Positions 18,677 through 28,049 are shown, counted from the first letter of the stretch. The stretch is DNA of 64,000 bases from JAVVEG01 sp032251455 (GCA_032251455.1 JAVVEG010000004.1:134697-198696), one strand, 5' to 3'. Program-made: numbers and translations. Notes: generated by a model not told the origin, from the letters alone.

Positions 18677-18806
18677 GGTCTCCTCCTCATCTTTGATCGA
18701 TAGACATCGAATATCTATCTTGGCGCAACGCGACGCCGTATGGGAGGGGAGGAGATCATCTCATCGGGCTACGGAGTGCTATGGAGTACCAAGGAGTTAA
18801 TGAGCA

Positions 18807-20786
18807 CTAAGAAACCCCTGAACAAGCTACAGCCCTGCCAGCCCCCCAACTCCGCTCGATATACCCAGTTATCTCATTAAGTGTATCAACCGGCACATCT
18901 GCCAGAAAATTACACTCCAGTGGATCATAATGAAAAATATAAAGCCGCGACAGAAACTGCTCAAATGGCAATGACGCCTCGCCAAAACGCTCACCATTCC
19001 CGGCAGTGCTCACCAACACCCCATCACCCCAGTTCTGCCCACTGTCATTATTTGGATTATAAAAATACACCCGCATGGTTTTCTTTGGATCAAGCGTAAC
19101 CCGGAGTATGGTAATCGCATGCCAACCGACAAAACGAGCTGAGCTGTCAGTCACTGCAATACCTGCGGGCTGCGGATGAATGAGTGGTTGATTGCCGTTG
19201 TAATACGGATGATAGGCCGCGTAAAAATGGCGCATAAACGCATCCAGTTCATACAAGGCGCCGGTTGGCACATCGACATTCAAACGAAAGCCACGTCCAG
19301 CCCACCAACCATGAAATTCAGGGTTCACCCAACGATGCGGGTCACCCTCCCGATCTGCGCAGCGGCGTCCCATTTCGGCATAAATCCGATCCAGGTGCGG
19401 CACCACCAACAGCGAAACCGGGTCCAGATCCAGTGCCATCACCTGCGCAACACCTCGCTCGCAGGTATTGGAAGACACCGCCTGACCTTCGAAGTGCATG
19501 ATGATTTCATCGTCGCGGGCAGCCCAGGTAACCATCTGCAACAGATAGTCCGGGTCATTGTAAGCCCACATGGATAGTGCCCTGGCCGACTGACAGGTTG
19601 GATTATTTCCCTGCCCGACACCCAGCGGCAGACCCAGCATGCACAGCACGCCTTCCAGTAACCGGGTTTCTGGTGGAACGTCTTCACCAAATACCCTCTT
19701 TATGTGTTGCTGTGCGCTGGCCGACAACTGCAGACCCAGCTGTCGCCACAAGGCAGGTGCCACTGGTAATTGATACAGAATGCCCCGCTCCAGCATCAAG
19801 GCAAGGCCGTAGACAGCCTGCGCCGTTGCCACATGAACACTGCTGTCAATCAAGGCCAGCACCAGTTCACGGTAGCAGAGCAGACAATCACGCCCGGTTG
19901 CCGACAAACCCAGAGCATCAGTCAGCAAATGTTCGGCATGTTGCACAATGTGGCGAATCAACACTGCGTGATACGCGGATACCAGCCCGGTGTCGTGCAT
20001 CGCTCGCGCACATCCGGTCGCCTCGGCCTGCAGCGCGTTGGTATCCATGGACGCCAGGCGCTCCTGGTACAGTTCGATACCGGGGTCTTCCCTGGATGCC
20101 TGGGTTGGGCTGAACAAACTGCTGACCAGACGCTCGGCACCCTGACCACTGCCGCCCAGATCGATAGCCGGGTTGTGCTGGCAGATGGCTATCTGGGTAA
20201 TCATGCGTTTGACGCCGTTCAATTGGATGGGCCGCTGTTGCAATATTCGCCAGATTTCGGTGATCAACTGATCGACAATATTTTCATAACCGATGGCATG
20301 GGCGATATGGCTGAGCACAATGCCCGGCAACACCGCATAACGCCCCTGCGCTTCACGCTCGGCCTCGTCCGGCGGGTTGAACAGGCGCGACAAATTGGCG
20401 GCAAGCACCTGGGTCAGAAAACTGTGGGCCTGCTCAACACTCAGGGTGGGGTGCTGATAGCGCTGCCTGGCCACCGCCAGAATACGCAGCAGGCTGAGCA
20501 ATTCAACCATCAGGGTATTGCTGTCGCTGCAGGCCAGAGTCCCGACTGTCAGGGAGGGAATCAGGGTATGTGGTGCCGACCAGTCAGTGCCGGTAAAGGC
20601 GCCTGCCTGTTCGAAGGCTTCGGCACGCTGCTCCAGGATTCCACAGCCGGCATCGAGCTGCATGACTTTGCGGGCAGCATCAAACAGACGAGGGAGTTTT
20701 CCGACTTTGGCAAACTCCGGCGCTTTGTCCAACACGGTGATCGCATCGTCCAGCCGGGCCATCAACAAGGCATTATCACCCGTCAC
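18807..20786 (-). CDS. Hypothetical protein with cysteine-peptidase-like C-terminal domain
   Basis: 659 residues, no family recognised. Residues 1-370 are helical with no clear motif. The C-terminal part shows a papain/transglutaminase-like order: GQGNNPTCQSARA (Gln392, Cys398), GWHAITIL (His556) and YFYNPNNDSG (Asn577/Asp581). These could form a Cys-His-Asn/Asp catalytic set; this is inference from spacing and local sequence. No signal peptide is seen. The GTG start has GGGAG upstream. It begins 25 bases after the stop of an ATP-grasp gene on the same strand, so the two form a likely operon. Its stop is about 47 bases from the inverted repeat of the IS. Confidence 0.6.
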   Translation of the reverse strand: MTGDNALLMARLDDAITVLDKAPEFAKVGKLPRLFDAARKVMQLDAGCGILEQRAEAFEQAGAFTGTDWSAPHTLIPSLTVGTLACSDSNTLMVELLSLLRILAVARQRYQHPTLSVEQAHSFLTQVLAANLSRLFNPPDEAEREAQGRYAVLPGIVLSHIAHAIGYENIVDQLITEIWRILQQRPIQLNGVKRMITQIAICQHNPAIDLGGSGQGAERLVSSLFSPTQASREDPGIELYQERLASMDTNALQAEATGCARAMHDTGLVSAYHAVLIRHIVQHAEHLLTDALGLSATGRDCLLCYRELVLALIDSSVHVATAQAVYGLALMLERGILYQLPVAPALWRQLGLQLSASAQQHIKRVFGEDVPPETRLLEGVLCMLGLPLGVGQGNNPTCQSARALSMWAYNDPDYLLQMVTWAARDDEIIMHFEGQAVSSNTCERGVAQVMALDLDPVSLLVVPHLDRIYAEMGRRCADREGDPHRWVNPEFHGWWAGRGFRLNVDVPTGALYELDAFMRHFYAAYHPYYNGNQPLIHPQPAGIAVTDSSARFVGWHAITILRVTLDPKKTMRVYFYNPNNDSGQNWGDGVLVSTAGNGERFGEASLPFEQFLSRLYIFHYDPLECNFLADVPVDTLNEITGYIERSWGAGRAVACSGVS

Positions 20787-20811
20787 GCAAACATTCTCCC
20801 GACATGCATCA

Positions 20812-22038
20812 TCAGACGTAAAAATCCAGCTCTTCCTGGCGTTTCAGCAAGTCATGCATCCGCTTGGCATCGTCACCGACAAAATAAACCAGACCCCAAT
20901 GTGTTCCAAACGCTGTTCGTTTGGTGACAATTTCTTCCAGCGGCGAAGTCAGTTCATGTGATTCAAAATACGGATGGTCTTCGGTTTCTTCCGGGATTTC
21001 CAGTCTGCTGACCACCCGCCGGCGTGGATATACCCCAAAACAACCCGCATAGCCTTTGGCATCCACCACCGGCTTGGGGAAGTAGGCGGCTATCTCTGCT
21101 TCCGTGGTCTTGGGATCGAACACCATCATGGTAGCTTGGTAGGCGTTGAAGCCGGGGTATACGCGCTCCAGCAATTCAAACACCTTGAACCCGGGCGGCC
21201 GATACGCCACCTCGCCAAAGTACATCTCCCCATCGCTGGTAACAAAATATTCAGGATGGATCATGCCAAATTCAATATCAAATGCCTTGATCAGTTTGTT
21301 GATCTGCTCTTCGATCTGAGGCCGGTATTTTTCCAGGTCGGGCGATGCGGGCACATAAACCGAATAGCCCAGGCTGACATACTCGGAAATATTCATGAAG
21401 CAGATTTTGCCCTTATGGATCCATGCTTCAACCGCAAACTCCCAGCCGTCCAGATGGGATTCCATCAGGGAAGGGAATTCATCATCGGGAATTGCATCCA
21501 CATCATCGGGTGTCCGAATCACCCTGTGGCCCAGGCAACCGGCCTTATCGAAAGCCTTGAAATGAATGGGATCGTTGGGATCACCATCCAGCTTGAGCAA
21601 TGTCTGATTGACACGTTTCAGAAACCGGATGACGTCTTCACGATCATGCGCCTCTTCAAAAATGCCGACGCGAATACCACCCAGTTGCGCACGCCGTTTC
21701 ATCAAGGACTTATCGCGCATCAACATGGCCTGACCAAACAGGCGTGGATTATCCAGCAGTACCGAGTTGATTGCCCCTGCCCATTCGACGGTTTCTTCAA
21801 ACAAGGGGATTGCAACGTCCACACCCATTTCCTGCAGCGTCTGCGCTATCTCAACAGAACGCTCATTCAATCTTTCAAAATTCCAGGGAAGAAAGGGGAT
21901 GTGATTTTTTTCACAGTATTCCGCGGCCCAGTCCGGTGCGACCACCACGTAACGACGATCAGATGTTGCGGCTGCTTCAACCGCGTTTGGAGCCCAGCCT
22001 AACAAGGCTATGTATCCCTTTTGAGGATCTTTCTGCAT
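20812..22038 (-). CDS. ATP-grasp domain ligase-like protein
   Basis: 408 residues. The frame extends to 22104, but the ATG at 22038 has a strong ribosome binding site (CGGAGGCAAGAC). The N-terminus (YIALLGWAPNAVEAA) is a pre-ATP-grasp Rossmann-like domain. The ATP-grasp core follows, with MLMRDKSLMKRRAQLGG, EFAVEAWIHKGKICF and the magnesium-binding MYFGEVAYRPPG near the end. Such enzymes join a carboxylate to an amine or thiol through an acyl phosphate. The substrate is unknown. It is the first gene of a pair with the cysteine-peptidase-like protein downstream. Confidence 0.78.
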   Translation of the reverse strand: MQKDPQKGYIALLGWAPNAVEAAATSDRRYVVVAPDWAAEYCEKNHIPFLPWNFERLNERSVEIAQTLQEMGVDVAIPLFEETVEWAGAINSVLLDNPRLFGQAMLMRDKSLMKRRAQLGGIRVGIFEEAHDREDVIRFLKRVNQTLLKLDGDPNDPIHFKAFDKAGCLGHRVIRTPDDVDAIPDDEFPSLMESHLDGWEFAVEAWIHKGKICFMNISEYVSLGYSVYVPASPDLEKYRPQIEEQINKLIKAFDIEFGMIHPEYFVTSDGEMYFGEVAYRPPGFKVFELLERVYPGFNAYQATMMVFDPKTTEAEIAAYFPKPVVDAKGYAGCFGVYPRRRVVSRLEIPEETEDHPYFESHELTSPLEEIVTKRTAFGTHWGLVYFVGDDAKRMHDLLKRQEELDFYV

Positions 22039-22165
22039 GTCTTGCCTCCGTTGAGTGGCATGTGTAGCTTTACTACCATACACGAAAGCAAGCCGCACGG
22101 CCAATCAACAGAGTTTCAAACCAATTCAAAATCGATCAGCTTATTGCCGCCAATCAATTAGCTAT

Positions 22166-22810
22166 TCAATTATTGCTATCCTGAAACTCGACATGGATTT
22201 CCAACTCGATGTCGTCACCAATACCGAAGGACACCATATTGCTCAGGCCAAAATCAGAGCGCTTGAACGTGGAATTTGCCGAAAAACCAAGCGTATAGCG
22301 CCGGGTAAGAAAATTACGCCCACCTCCATGGAAATTCACTACAAGTGTCAAAGGTGCCGTGTTGCCCAATAAAGTGAAATCACCAGCAAACACGAAAGTA
22401 TCCTCATCAATCGCTTCTACAAACGAAGTAGTACGAAAGACAGCCTGAGGAAAATTCTCCACATCAAACCAGCTGGAACCACGTAGCTCTTCCTCAAACT
22501 CCGGCAGATTCACATCTATCGAAGCTGTATTGACAATCACTTCCAGGCTGGAGTTTTCAATATTTTCCGGATCAAAATCCAGCGAGGCATCGAAATCGCC
22601 GAAACGGCCAATGAAGGTGGAGAAACCCAAGTGATTTATTTTGAACAACAGCGCCGCATGATCCTTGTCCAGGGTGTAGGCCCCACCTCTGAGCTCGGCA
22701 ACTTCGGTCTCGAAGTTGGGAGTCACCAGGCGATCACAGGAAACCAGCAAGGTCAAACAGACCAGAATCAGTGGCAAACGACGGAATTTGGCAAATACTT
22801 TTTTCAACAT
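22166..22810 (-). CDS. YceI family lipoprotein
   Basis: 214 residues with a lipoprotein signal (LILVCLTLLVSC, lipobox cysteine near residue 25) and a YceI lipocalin-like barrel: GGAYTLDKDHAALLFKINHL, GRFGDFDASLDFDPENIENS, SSWFDVENFPQAVF and a late NMVSFGIGDDIEL. YceI proteins bind isoprenoid or other hydrophobic ligands in the periplasm. It lies directly downstream of a second YceI gene (32-base gap), probably in one operon with the PQQ dehydrogenase. Confidence 0.88.
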   Translation of the reverse strand: MLKKVFAKFRRLPLILVCLTLLVSCDRLVTPNFETEVAELRGGAYTLDKDHAALLFKINHLGFSTFIGRFGDFDASLDFDPENIENSSLEVIVNTASIDVNLPEFEEELRGSSWFDVENFPQAVFRTTSFVEAIDEDTFVFAGDFTLLGNTAPLTLVVNFHGGGRNFLTRRYTLGFSANSTFKRSDFGLSNMVSFGIGDDIELEIHVEFQDSNN

Positions 22811-22842
22811 TGAAATACCTGTTCAGGACCAAGCCTGTCTGA

Positions 22843-23418
22843 TTACTTTTGAACGGCGTAGACATCCACCGCGATGGTGACATCGTTAGGAATCGCAGAC
22901 GTGTTGGCCCAGTAGCCCTGGCCAACGCCGTATTCCAGCCGCTGGATGGTGACCTCACTGGTCAGGTGAAAACGGACCTGACCATCCTCCATCCCCACTT
23001 CAAATTCAAAGGGGAAGCTCAACGGATGAGTCTGATCACGAATGGTCAGGGTGCCATCGGCCGTGAAGCTGTTCAGCGACTCCAGGCGGCAGTTTTCCGC
23101 CTTGAAACTGGCTGTTGGAAACTGGTCCACATCGAACAGCTCGATGTCATGCAGATAATCCAGAACCTCCGGCGAATCGACACTGATATCCGTGATGGGG
23201 ATGGTTACCATGAAATCACAGGAACCAGGGCTCATGGGGTCGATATTAAAAACCGCTTCCACGTTCTTGAATTCACCTTGATAGGGGGTGCCCTCATAGG
23301 AATAGTTGAAGAGCACCTTGGATTCTGATGGTTCAAGCACCCAGGTGGCGGCATATACCGGCAGTCCAATGAAGAATGATAGCGATGTCAGCACCGCCCG
23401 GTAACACAAAGTTCGCAT
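22843..23418 (-). CDS. YceI family periplasmic protein
   Basis: 191 residues with a Sec signal peptide (ending LPVYA-ATW) and a YceI barrel (WVLEPSESKVLFNYSYEGTP, HDIELFDVDQFPTASFKAE, GTLTIRDQTHPLSFPFEFEV). It likely binds a hydrophobic ligand such as an isoprenoid quinone; that is inferred from the family. It sits 23 bases after the PQQ dehydrogenase stop, and its ligand may be linked to that enzyme's electron transfer. Confidence 0.87.
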   Translation of the reverse strand: MRTLCYRAVLTSLSFFIGLPVYAATWVLEPSESKVLFNYSYEGTPYQGEFKNVEAVFNIDPMSPGSCDFMVTIPITDISVDSPEVLDYLHDIELFDVDQFPTASFKAENCRLESLNSFTADGTLTIRDQTHPLSFPFEFEVGMEDGQVRFHLTSEVTIQRLEYGVGQGYWANTSAIPNDVTIAVDVYAVQK

Positions 23419-23441
23419 TGCATTTACTCCTGCTGTTTAAA

Positions 23442-25367
23442 TTACGGTAGCGCGTAAGCCACCAACTCGGTTGGTTTGCCGCCACCACTGACAAACATGG
23501 CAAGGTATTGCTTGCCACCATGCTCATAGGTAAACGGTTGCCCGGTCTGGGTATTGGGCATTTCTATCCTGGCAACAATCTCGCCAGTCATCTTGTCATA
23601 AGCATACAGGGTGGGCCCTCCGCCTGTGCCTTCACCGGAAAACAGCAAGGTTTTGGTCACCAGAACACCCGCTCTTGTCGGAACCCCCGTGCGCGGCAGA
23701 TCAACTCCTGCCAGGGCTGGGTTGTTGGCAATACGCTCCGGCGTATCGGCATTGGCCACCTGCCAGACATGATCGCCTGAATTCATATCAATGGCAGTGA
23801 TGCGACCATAAGGTGGCTTGACCACTTCCAGACCTTGAACCCGGGGTACACGCACACCAAAAGCCTGGCTGAAATCAACATCGGCGTTTTCATCCTTTTC
23901 CACCGACAACACGGCTAGAGCTGTTCTTGAGGGGACATACAGGATTCCAGTCTCTGGGTCCAGCGCACTGCCCTCCCAATTGGCTCCGCCTGTGGCAGAA
24001 GGCAGGCTCAGCGTACCGACTGTGCCATCAGCTGCATTTGCCAGGGAGGGGGGCGCATACAAATTCGGGCTTAGCCGGAAGTTGGCAATTGCTTCCAGGG
24101 CTTCTGCTCGCAGTTCTGGCGTAAAATCAATCAGATCAGCTTCGGTAAAACCCTGGCGATCAAACGGAGCCGGGCGCGTGGGGAAAGGCTGCGTGGGTGA
24201 ATACCACTCACCGGGTACATCACCGGCAGGAACAGGCTGCTCCTCGATGGGCCAGATGGGTTCGCCGGTCTCGCGGTCGAAGGTATAGACCCAGGATTGC
24301 TTGGTCACTTGCATGACAATCTTGCGACCGTTGGGCAAATCCGCCAGAACCGGTGCGGATGGATTGTCCCAGTCCCAGATATCGTGATGGATCAGCTGGT
24401 AATGCCACTGTCGCTCTCCAGTCTTGATATCCAGCGCGACCAGGGCATTGGCAAACAGGTTGGCCCCGGGCCGGTCACCACCGTAGCGGTCGCCGGTAGC
24501 CGATTCAACCGGCAGATAGACATGACCCAGTTCCGGATCACCTGACATGGGTGCCCAGACGCCGGCATTGCCGGTAAATTCCACGCCGTTATCGAGCCAG
24601 GTTTCAATACCCGGTTCGCCGCGCTCGGGAATGGTGTGGAAGGTCCACAGATGCTCGCCCGTGCGTGCATCGTAGCCGCGCACATCACCTTTGACATTGA
24701 TCCTGGAGCGTGGCCGCATGCCCACCCGGTGCGCTGGCCCCACCACGACCACGTCATTCATGACGAAAGGAGGCATGGAAGAACCGATATCAATGTCATC
24801 AAACCCTTCGGCATTGCGCAGCCCGACAAACAGGTCCACCTTGCCGTTGTCGCCAAAATCGGGGTCTGGCAAGCCAGTTTCGGCATCAAGCGAATACAGC
24901 AAAAAACCGGGAGTAATGGTCAAAATGCGTTTTTCATCGCCATTGCGCCAAAAGGCCACACCCCGACCAGCACCCTTGCGCGGCGCAGTATCATAGCGTT
25001 CCCCTTCCTGCGGTCGCCACAGCCACAGTAATTGCCCGCTGGTGGCATCGATTGCAGCCACGTTGCGCGTGGCACCCATCGTGGCGTAGAGAACGCCATC
25101 CACTTCAAGTGGCGTGGAGGTGTTATTGAATTCAGGGGAAGGGCCGAAACTTGCTGTCGAAAAACGCCAGGCAATCCGCAAGGAACCGACATTATCAGCG
25201 TTGATTTGATCCAGCGGCGAGTAGCGCTGGGCGGCCATGTTGCCGTTGTAATCTGGCCAATCCCCCTCATCAACACTGGTGCCGGACTGGCTCCACACTG
25301 TCTGGGCGCAGGCAAGAAAGCCGACACTCGCAATGAGTGTGGAAATCAATCTTTTTGTCGTTGTCAT
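23442..25367 (-). CDS. PQQ-dependent dehydrogenase, periplasmic
   Basis: 641 residues with a signal peptide (LISTLIASVGFLACAQTVWS) and an eight-bladed quinoprotein propeller. Signatures are DWPDYNGNMAAQRYSPLDQI, NVGSLRIAWRFST, ATSGQLLWLWRP and HHDIWDWDNPSAPVL near the active site. It would oxidise an alcohol or aldose in the periplasm with pyrroloquinoline quinone as cofactor. The substrate is not predictable here, and it lacks the membrane anchor of glucose dehydrogenase. It heads a likely three-gene unit with two YceI genes. No PQQ synthesis genes are in the window. Confidence 0.88.
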   Translation of the reverse strand: MTTTKRLISTLIASVGFLACAQTVWSQSGTSVDEGDWPDYNGNMAAQRYSPLDQINADNVGSLRIAWRFSTASFGPSPEFNNTSTPLEVDGVLYATMGATRNVAAIDATSGQLLWLWRPQEGERYDTAPRKGAGRGVAFWRNGDEKRILTITPGFLLYSLDAETGLPDPDFGDNGKVDLFVGLRNAEGFDDIDIGSSMPPFVMNDVVVVGPAHRVGMRPRSRINVKGDVRGYDARTGEHLWTFHTIPERGEPGIETWLDNGVEFTGNAGVWAPMSGDPELGHVYLPVESATGDRYGGDRPGANLFANALVALDIKTGERQWHYQLIHHDIWDWDNPSAPVLADLPNGRKIVMQVTKQSWVYTFDRETGEPIWPIEEQPVPAGDVPGEWYSPTQPFPTRPAPFDRQGFTEADLIDFTPELRAEALEAIANFRLSPNLYAPPSLANAADGTVGTLSLPSATGGANWEGSALDPETGILYVPSRTALAVLSVEKDENADVDFSQAFGVRVPRVQGLEVVKPPYGRITAIDMNSGDHVWQVANADTPERIANNPALAGVDLPRTGVPTRAGVLVTKTLLFSGEGTGGGPTLYAYDKMTGEIVARIEMPNTQTGQPFTYEHGGKQYLAMFVSGGGKPTELVAYALP

Positions 25368-25638
25368 CTAGGACTCTCCCAATATCATGTCTTTTTTATA
25401 TCGTGCACAACCATTTTCTTTATTTGGTTTTTCCGTTTTCCTTGCCTCGCGTCGACCGGGCTGGCCATGCGTCCTTCATAGATAAACTACACCAGCTGAA
25501 CAGTGAAAATTTGCAAAACAGCCCAGGGTAGTCGAACAGGGGCAAGAATAAGCAATCCCTATTCCACAAGCAAGTTGAAAACGCCGGGAATTCGCTGTGA
25601 CGAGATGAAATCCGCGCAACTCTCTGGAGGGCACAGCC
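25368..25638. other. Intergenic region upstream of PQQ dehydrogenase
   Basis: About 270 bases with no convincing gene, part of the 429-base space between the PQQ dehydrogenase start and the acetoacetyl-CoA synthetase stop. It should contain the dehydrogenase promoter, which I could not pinpoint. The remainder of the space is the long palindrome described next. Confidence 0.4.
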
Positions 25639-25766
25639 CCGGGAGGCGGGAGGGGGAGGTGTAGTATAGCGGACCGTTGAGCGCCAGGGATGGCGCGAAC
25701 CGAGGCCTACAGGGATGTATCCACGGCCGTGTCCGCTATACTACACCTCCCCCTCCCGCCTCCCGG
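25639..25766. repeat. Long palindromic repeat, copy B (36-base perfect arms)
   Basis: Arms 25639-25674 and 25731-25766 are perfect reverse complements over 36 bases, purine-rich on one side (GGGAGGCGGGAGGGGGAGG), around a 56-base loop. The loop holds GCGCCAGGGATGGCGC and CCTACAGGGATG, matching the core of copy A at 17274-17353. It lies 30 bases beyond the acetoacetyl-CoA synthetase stop. It could be a strong terminator or a non-autonomous mobile repeat. Confidence 0.85.
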
Positions 25767-25796
25767 AGCCGTGTCCAGCGCAGAGTAATGATCGAG

Positions 25797-27941
25797 CTAC
25801 GAGGTTCCCCGTCCTGCTGCAAACCCGACGAACCAGTCTATCGACCCCGGATTCCCCATGGAATCCCGGTTCACGGCCTTGTTCACCTCATGTCCCAACA
25901 GGATTTTCTTCACCGGTATTTCCAGCTTCTTGCCCGACAGCGTGCGTGGAACCGCTGGAATGGCGAAGATTTCATTGGGCAGGTGGCGAGATGACAGTTT
26001 GCTGCGAATCGCCTCCATCAGCCGGGCTCGCAACTGCGCCGGGACACCGGTTTCAGCCGGATCAGGCTTGAGGGTACGTGCCGCCTGCCCGGCCTGCCTG
26101 CCATCAGGGGCCGGACCGTTGGCGCCTACCTCCTCGGGGTTGGCTGGATCACGCAAGACAATGAACAGGGCCATATAGGACTCCCGCTGCAGGTATTCCA
26201 GATCGATGACCAGGGAGTCCATCACCTCATCGAGTTCCTCAACCACGCGGTAGATCTCACTGGTTCCCATGCGGATACCATGCCGATTGATGGTCGAATC
26301 CGAGCGGCCATAAATGATGCCCGTCACTGACTCAGGACGTGAAATCAGGCGCAGCCAATCACCATGCACCCAGACCCCGGGCCAGGTGGTGAAATAGCTG
26401 TCAAAGTAGCGTGAACCGTCAGTGTCGCCCCAGAAGAACAAGGGCATGGACGGGATGGGCTCGGTCATCACCAGCTCCCCAACCTCATCCAGCACCGGCT
26501 TGCCTCCCTCATTGAAGGCATAGGCGGCAACACCCAGCTCGCGGCATTGCATCTCACCTGGATAAATGGGCAGGGTCGAACAGGTGGTCAGGAAACAGGC
26601 TCCCGGGTCGGTGCCACCGGAAATGCAACCCAGACGCACATCCGGGCTCACCTTGTCATAGACCCAGTAATACCCCTCCTCGCTCAGCGGTGCTCCGGTA
26701 CAACCGACGGAGCGCAGGGAACTGAGATCGAACTGCTCACGCGGACTGATGCCCGCCTTGATACAGTTGTTGATGAACGCAGGGCTGGTACCGAATGAGG
26801 TGGCTTTTTCACGCTCGGCGTAACGCCACAGCGTGCTTGCATCCGGATACCCTGGGTTGCCATCGAAAAGCATGATCGTCACCCCATTGATCAAGCCGTT
26901 GACCACCGAATTCCACATGATCCAGTTGGTCGAGGAAAACCAGAAGGCCCGGTCGCCGGGATTGGAGTCACCGTGCAGCAGTCCGGTTTTCAAAGTCTGG
27001 AGCACCACCCCGCCATGACCATGCACAATCGGTTTCGGCATGCCGGTGGTGCCGGAGGAATAGACAATCCACAGGGGCTGCGAAAAAGGTACCGGGACAA
27101 ACTGTACCGGTTGCGGATTGCTGACTGCTTCCTGGAACGAAACCACCGTCACTTTTCTTGCAGGTTTTTCTCTTGCAGGCGTTTCGACAAAATCGAAATC
27201 AATCTCTGCATCTTGGTTCAGGTAGGGGACAAAGATCACCGCTTCCAGACTGGGCAGCTCACGCACCAGTTCCCGCACCACATCGCGACGGTCAAAGTCC
27301 TTGCCGCCATAACGGTAGCCATCGACGGCGAACAGAATCTTCGGTTCGATCTGGCGGAAGCGGTCCAGCACTCCGGCCGCACCCATGTCCGGCGCCGTCA
27401 CCGACCAGATACCGCCCTGACTGCTCACCGCAAGCATCGCAGCAACCGTCTGCGGGATATTGGGCATGTAGGCAACCGCGCGATCGCCCTGTTGCAGACC
27501 CAGTTTTTTTAGCATGGCAGCGATCGAACCAACCTGCCCGGTCAGCGTCAGCCAGGAAACTTCCGCACGCGGCACCAGCTCGGACTGAAAGAGAATGGCA
27601 GGCTGATGCGCGGACTCAGGTTTGAGTCCAAAGGCGAGACTGTGCTCGGCGTAGTTGAGTGTGGCACCCTCAAACCAGCGCGCACCCGGCATTTTGCGCT
27701 CCACCAGAACCGTTTCATAGGGCTGATGAGCGATGACACCACAAAACTCCCAGATGCTCGCCCAGAAATCTTCAATGCGGGTGACCGACCATTCCCACAA
27801 GGACTCATAATCCGGAAATTCCAGACCATGTGTCTCTTTCAGCCAATGGCGGTAACGGGTGATCCCGGCCTCGGCGATACGTTGCTGTGAAGGACGCCAC
27901 AGTGCCTGGGGGTTATCCTGCTCTATGCTTGCCTGCTTCAT
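25797..27941 (-). CDS. Acetoacetyl-CoA synthetase
   Basis: 714 residues of the ANL superfamily, with the acetyl-CoA-synthetase-like N-terminus (FWASIWEFCGVIAH, MPGARWFEGATLNYAEH), the AMP-binding motif IVYSSGTTGMPKPIVHGHGG, the WVHGDWLRL region and the C-terminal lysine region RTLSGKKLEIPVKK. It activates acetoacetate to acetoacetyl-CoA using ATP, allowing use of ketone bodies or PHB breakdown products. An extra low-complexity insert of about 35 residues (VGANGPAPDGRQAGQAARTL region) sits in the C-terminal domain, so it is longer than the roughly 650-residue norm. Confidence 0.92.
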   Translation of the reverse strand: MKQASIEQDNPQALWRPSQQRIAEAGITRYRHWLKETHGLEFPDYESLWEWSVTRIEDFWASIWEFCGVIAHQPYETVLVERKMPGARWFEGATLNYAEHSLAFGLKPESAHQPAILFQSELVPRAEVSWLTLTGQVGSIAAMLKKLGLQQGDRAVAYMPNIPQTVAAMLAVSSQGGIWSVTAPDMGAAGVLDRFRQIEPKILFAVDGYRYGGKDFDRRDVVRELVRELPSLEAVIFVPYLNQDAEIDFDFVETPAREKPARKVTVVSFQEAVSNPQPVQFVPVPFSQPLWIVYSSGTTGMPKPIVHGHGGVVLQTLKTGLLHGDSNPGDRAFWFSSTNWIMWNSVVNGLINGVTIMLFDGNPGYPDASTLWRYAEREKATSFGTSPAFINNCIKAGISPREQFDLSSLRSVGCTGAPLSEEGYYWVYDKVSPDVRLGCISGGTDPGACFLTTCSTLPIYPGEMQCRELGVAAYAFNEGGKPVLDEVGELVMTEPIPSMPLFFWGDTDGSRYFDSYFTTWPGVWVHGDWLRLISRPESVTGIIYGRSDSTINRHGIRMGTSEIYRVVEELDEVMDSLVIDLEYLQRESYMALFIVLRDPANPEEVGANGPAPDGRQAGQAARTLKPDPAETGVPAQLRARLMEAIRSKLSSRHLPNEIFAIPAVPRTLSGKKLEIPVKKILLGHEVNKAVNRDSMGNPGSIDWFVGFAAGRGTS

Positions 27942-28049
27942 GGTGTTGCGTCCCGTTGACTGTGCCAGTGCGTGAAAATGAATGGAGGCACAGCATAAAC
28001 AAGCTGTAGCTGCATGACAACGCAGCAGTGTCTTAAATGCAGCAGTGCC

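Larger units (their letters stand above)
17376..18759 (-). mobile_element. IS110 family, IS1111-group insertion sequence
   Basis: A DEDD transposase gene (17654-18676, minus) is flanked by perfect 14-base inverted repeats ATGATCTCCTCCCC at 17376-17389 and 18746-18759. Repeats a few bases inside the true ends are typical of the IS1111 group. The element has a short side upstream of the transposase (about 70 bases) and a long non-coding side downstream (264 bases). The exact outer ends cannot be fixed without an empty site. It lies between parE and an unrelated gene, with a palindromic repeat 22 bases beyond its left repeat. Confidence 0.8.

Noticed and set aside
19770..22002. Long plus-strand frames (385 and 342 codons) opposite the cysteine-peptidase-like and ATP-grasp genes
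   Set aside because: The minus-strand ATP-grasp protein is certain by motif and ribosome binding site; the plus-strand frames are antisense shadows.
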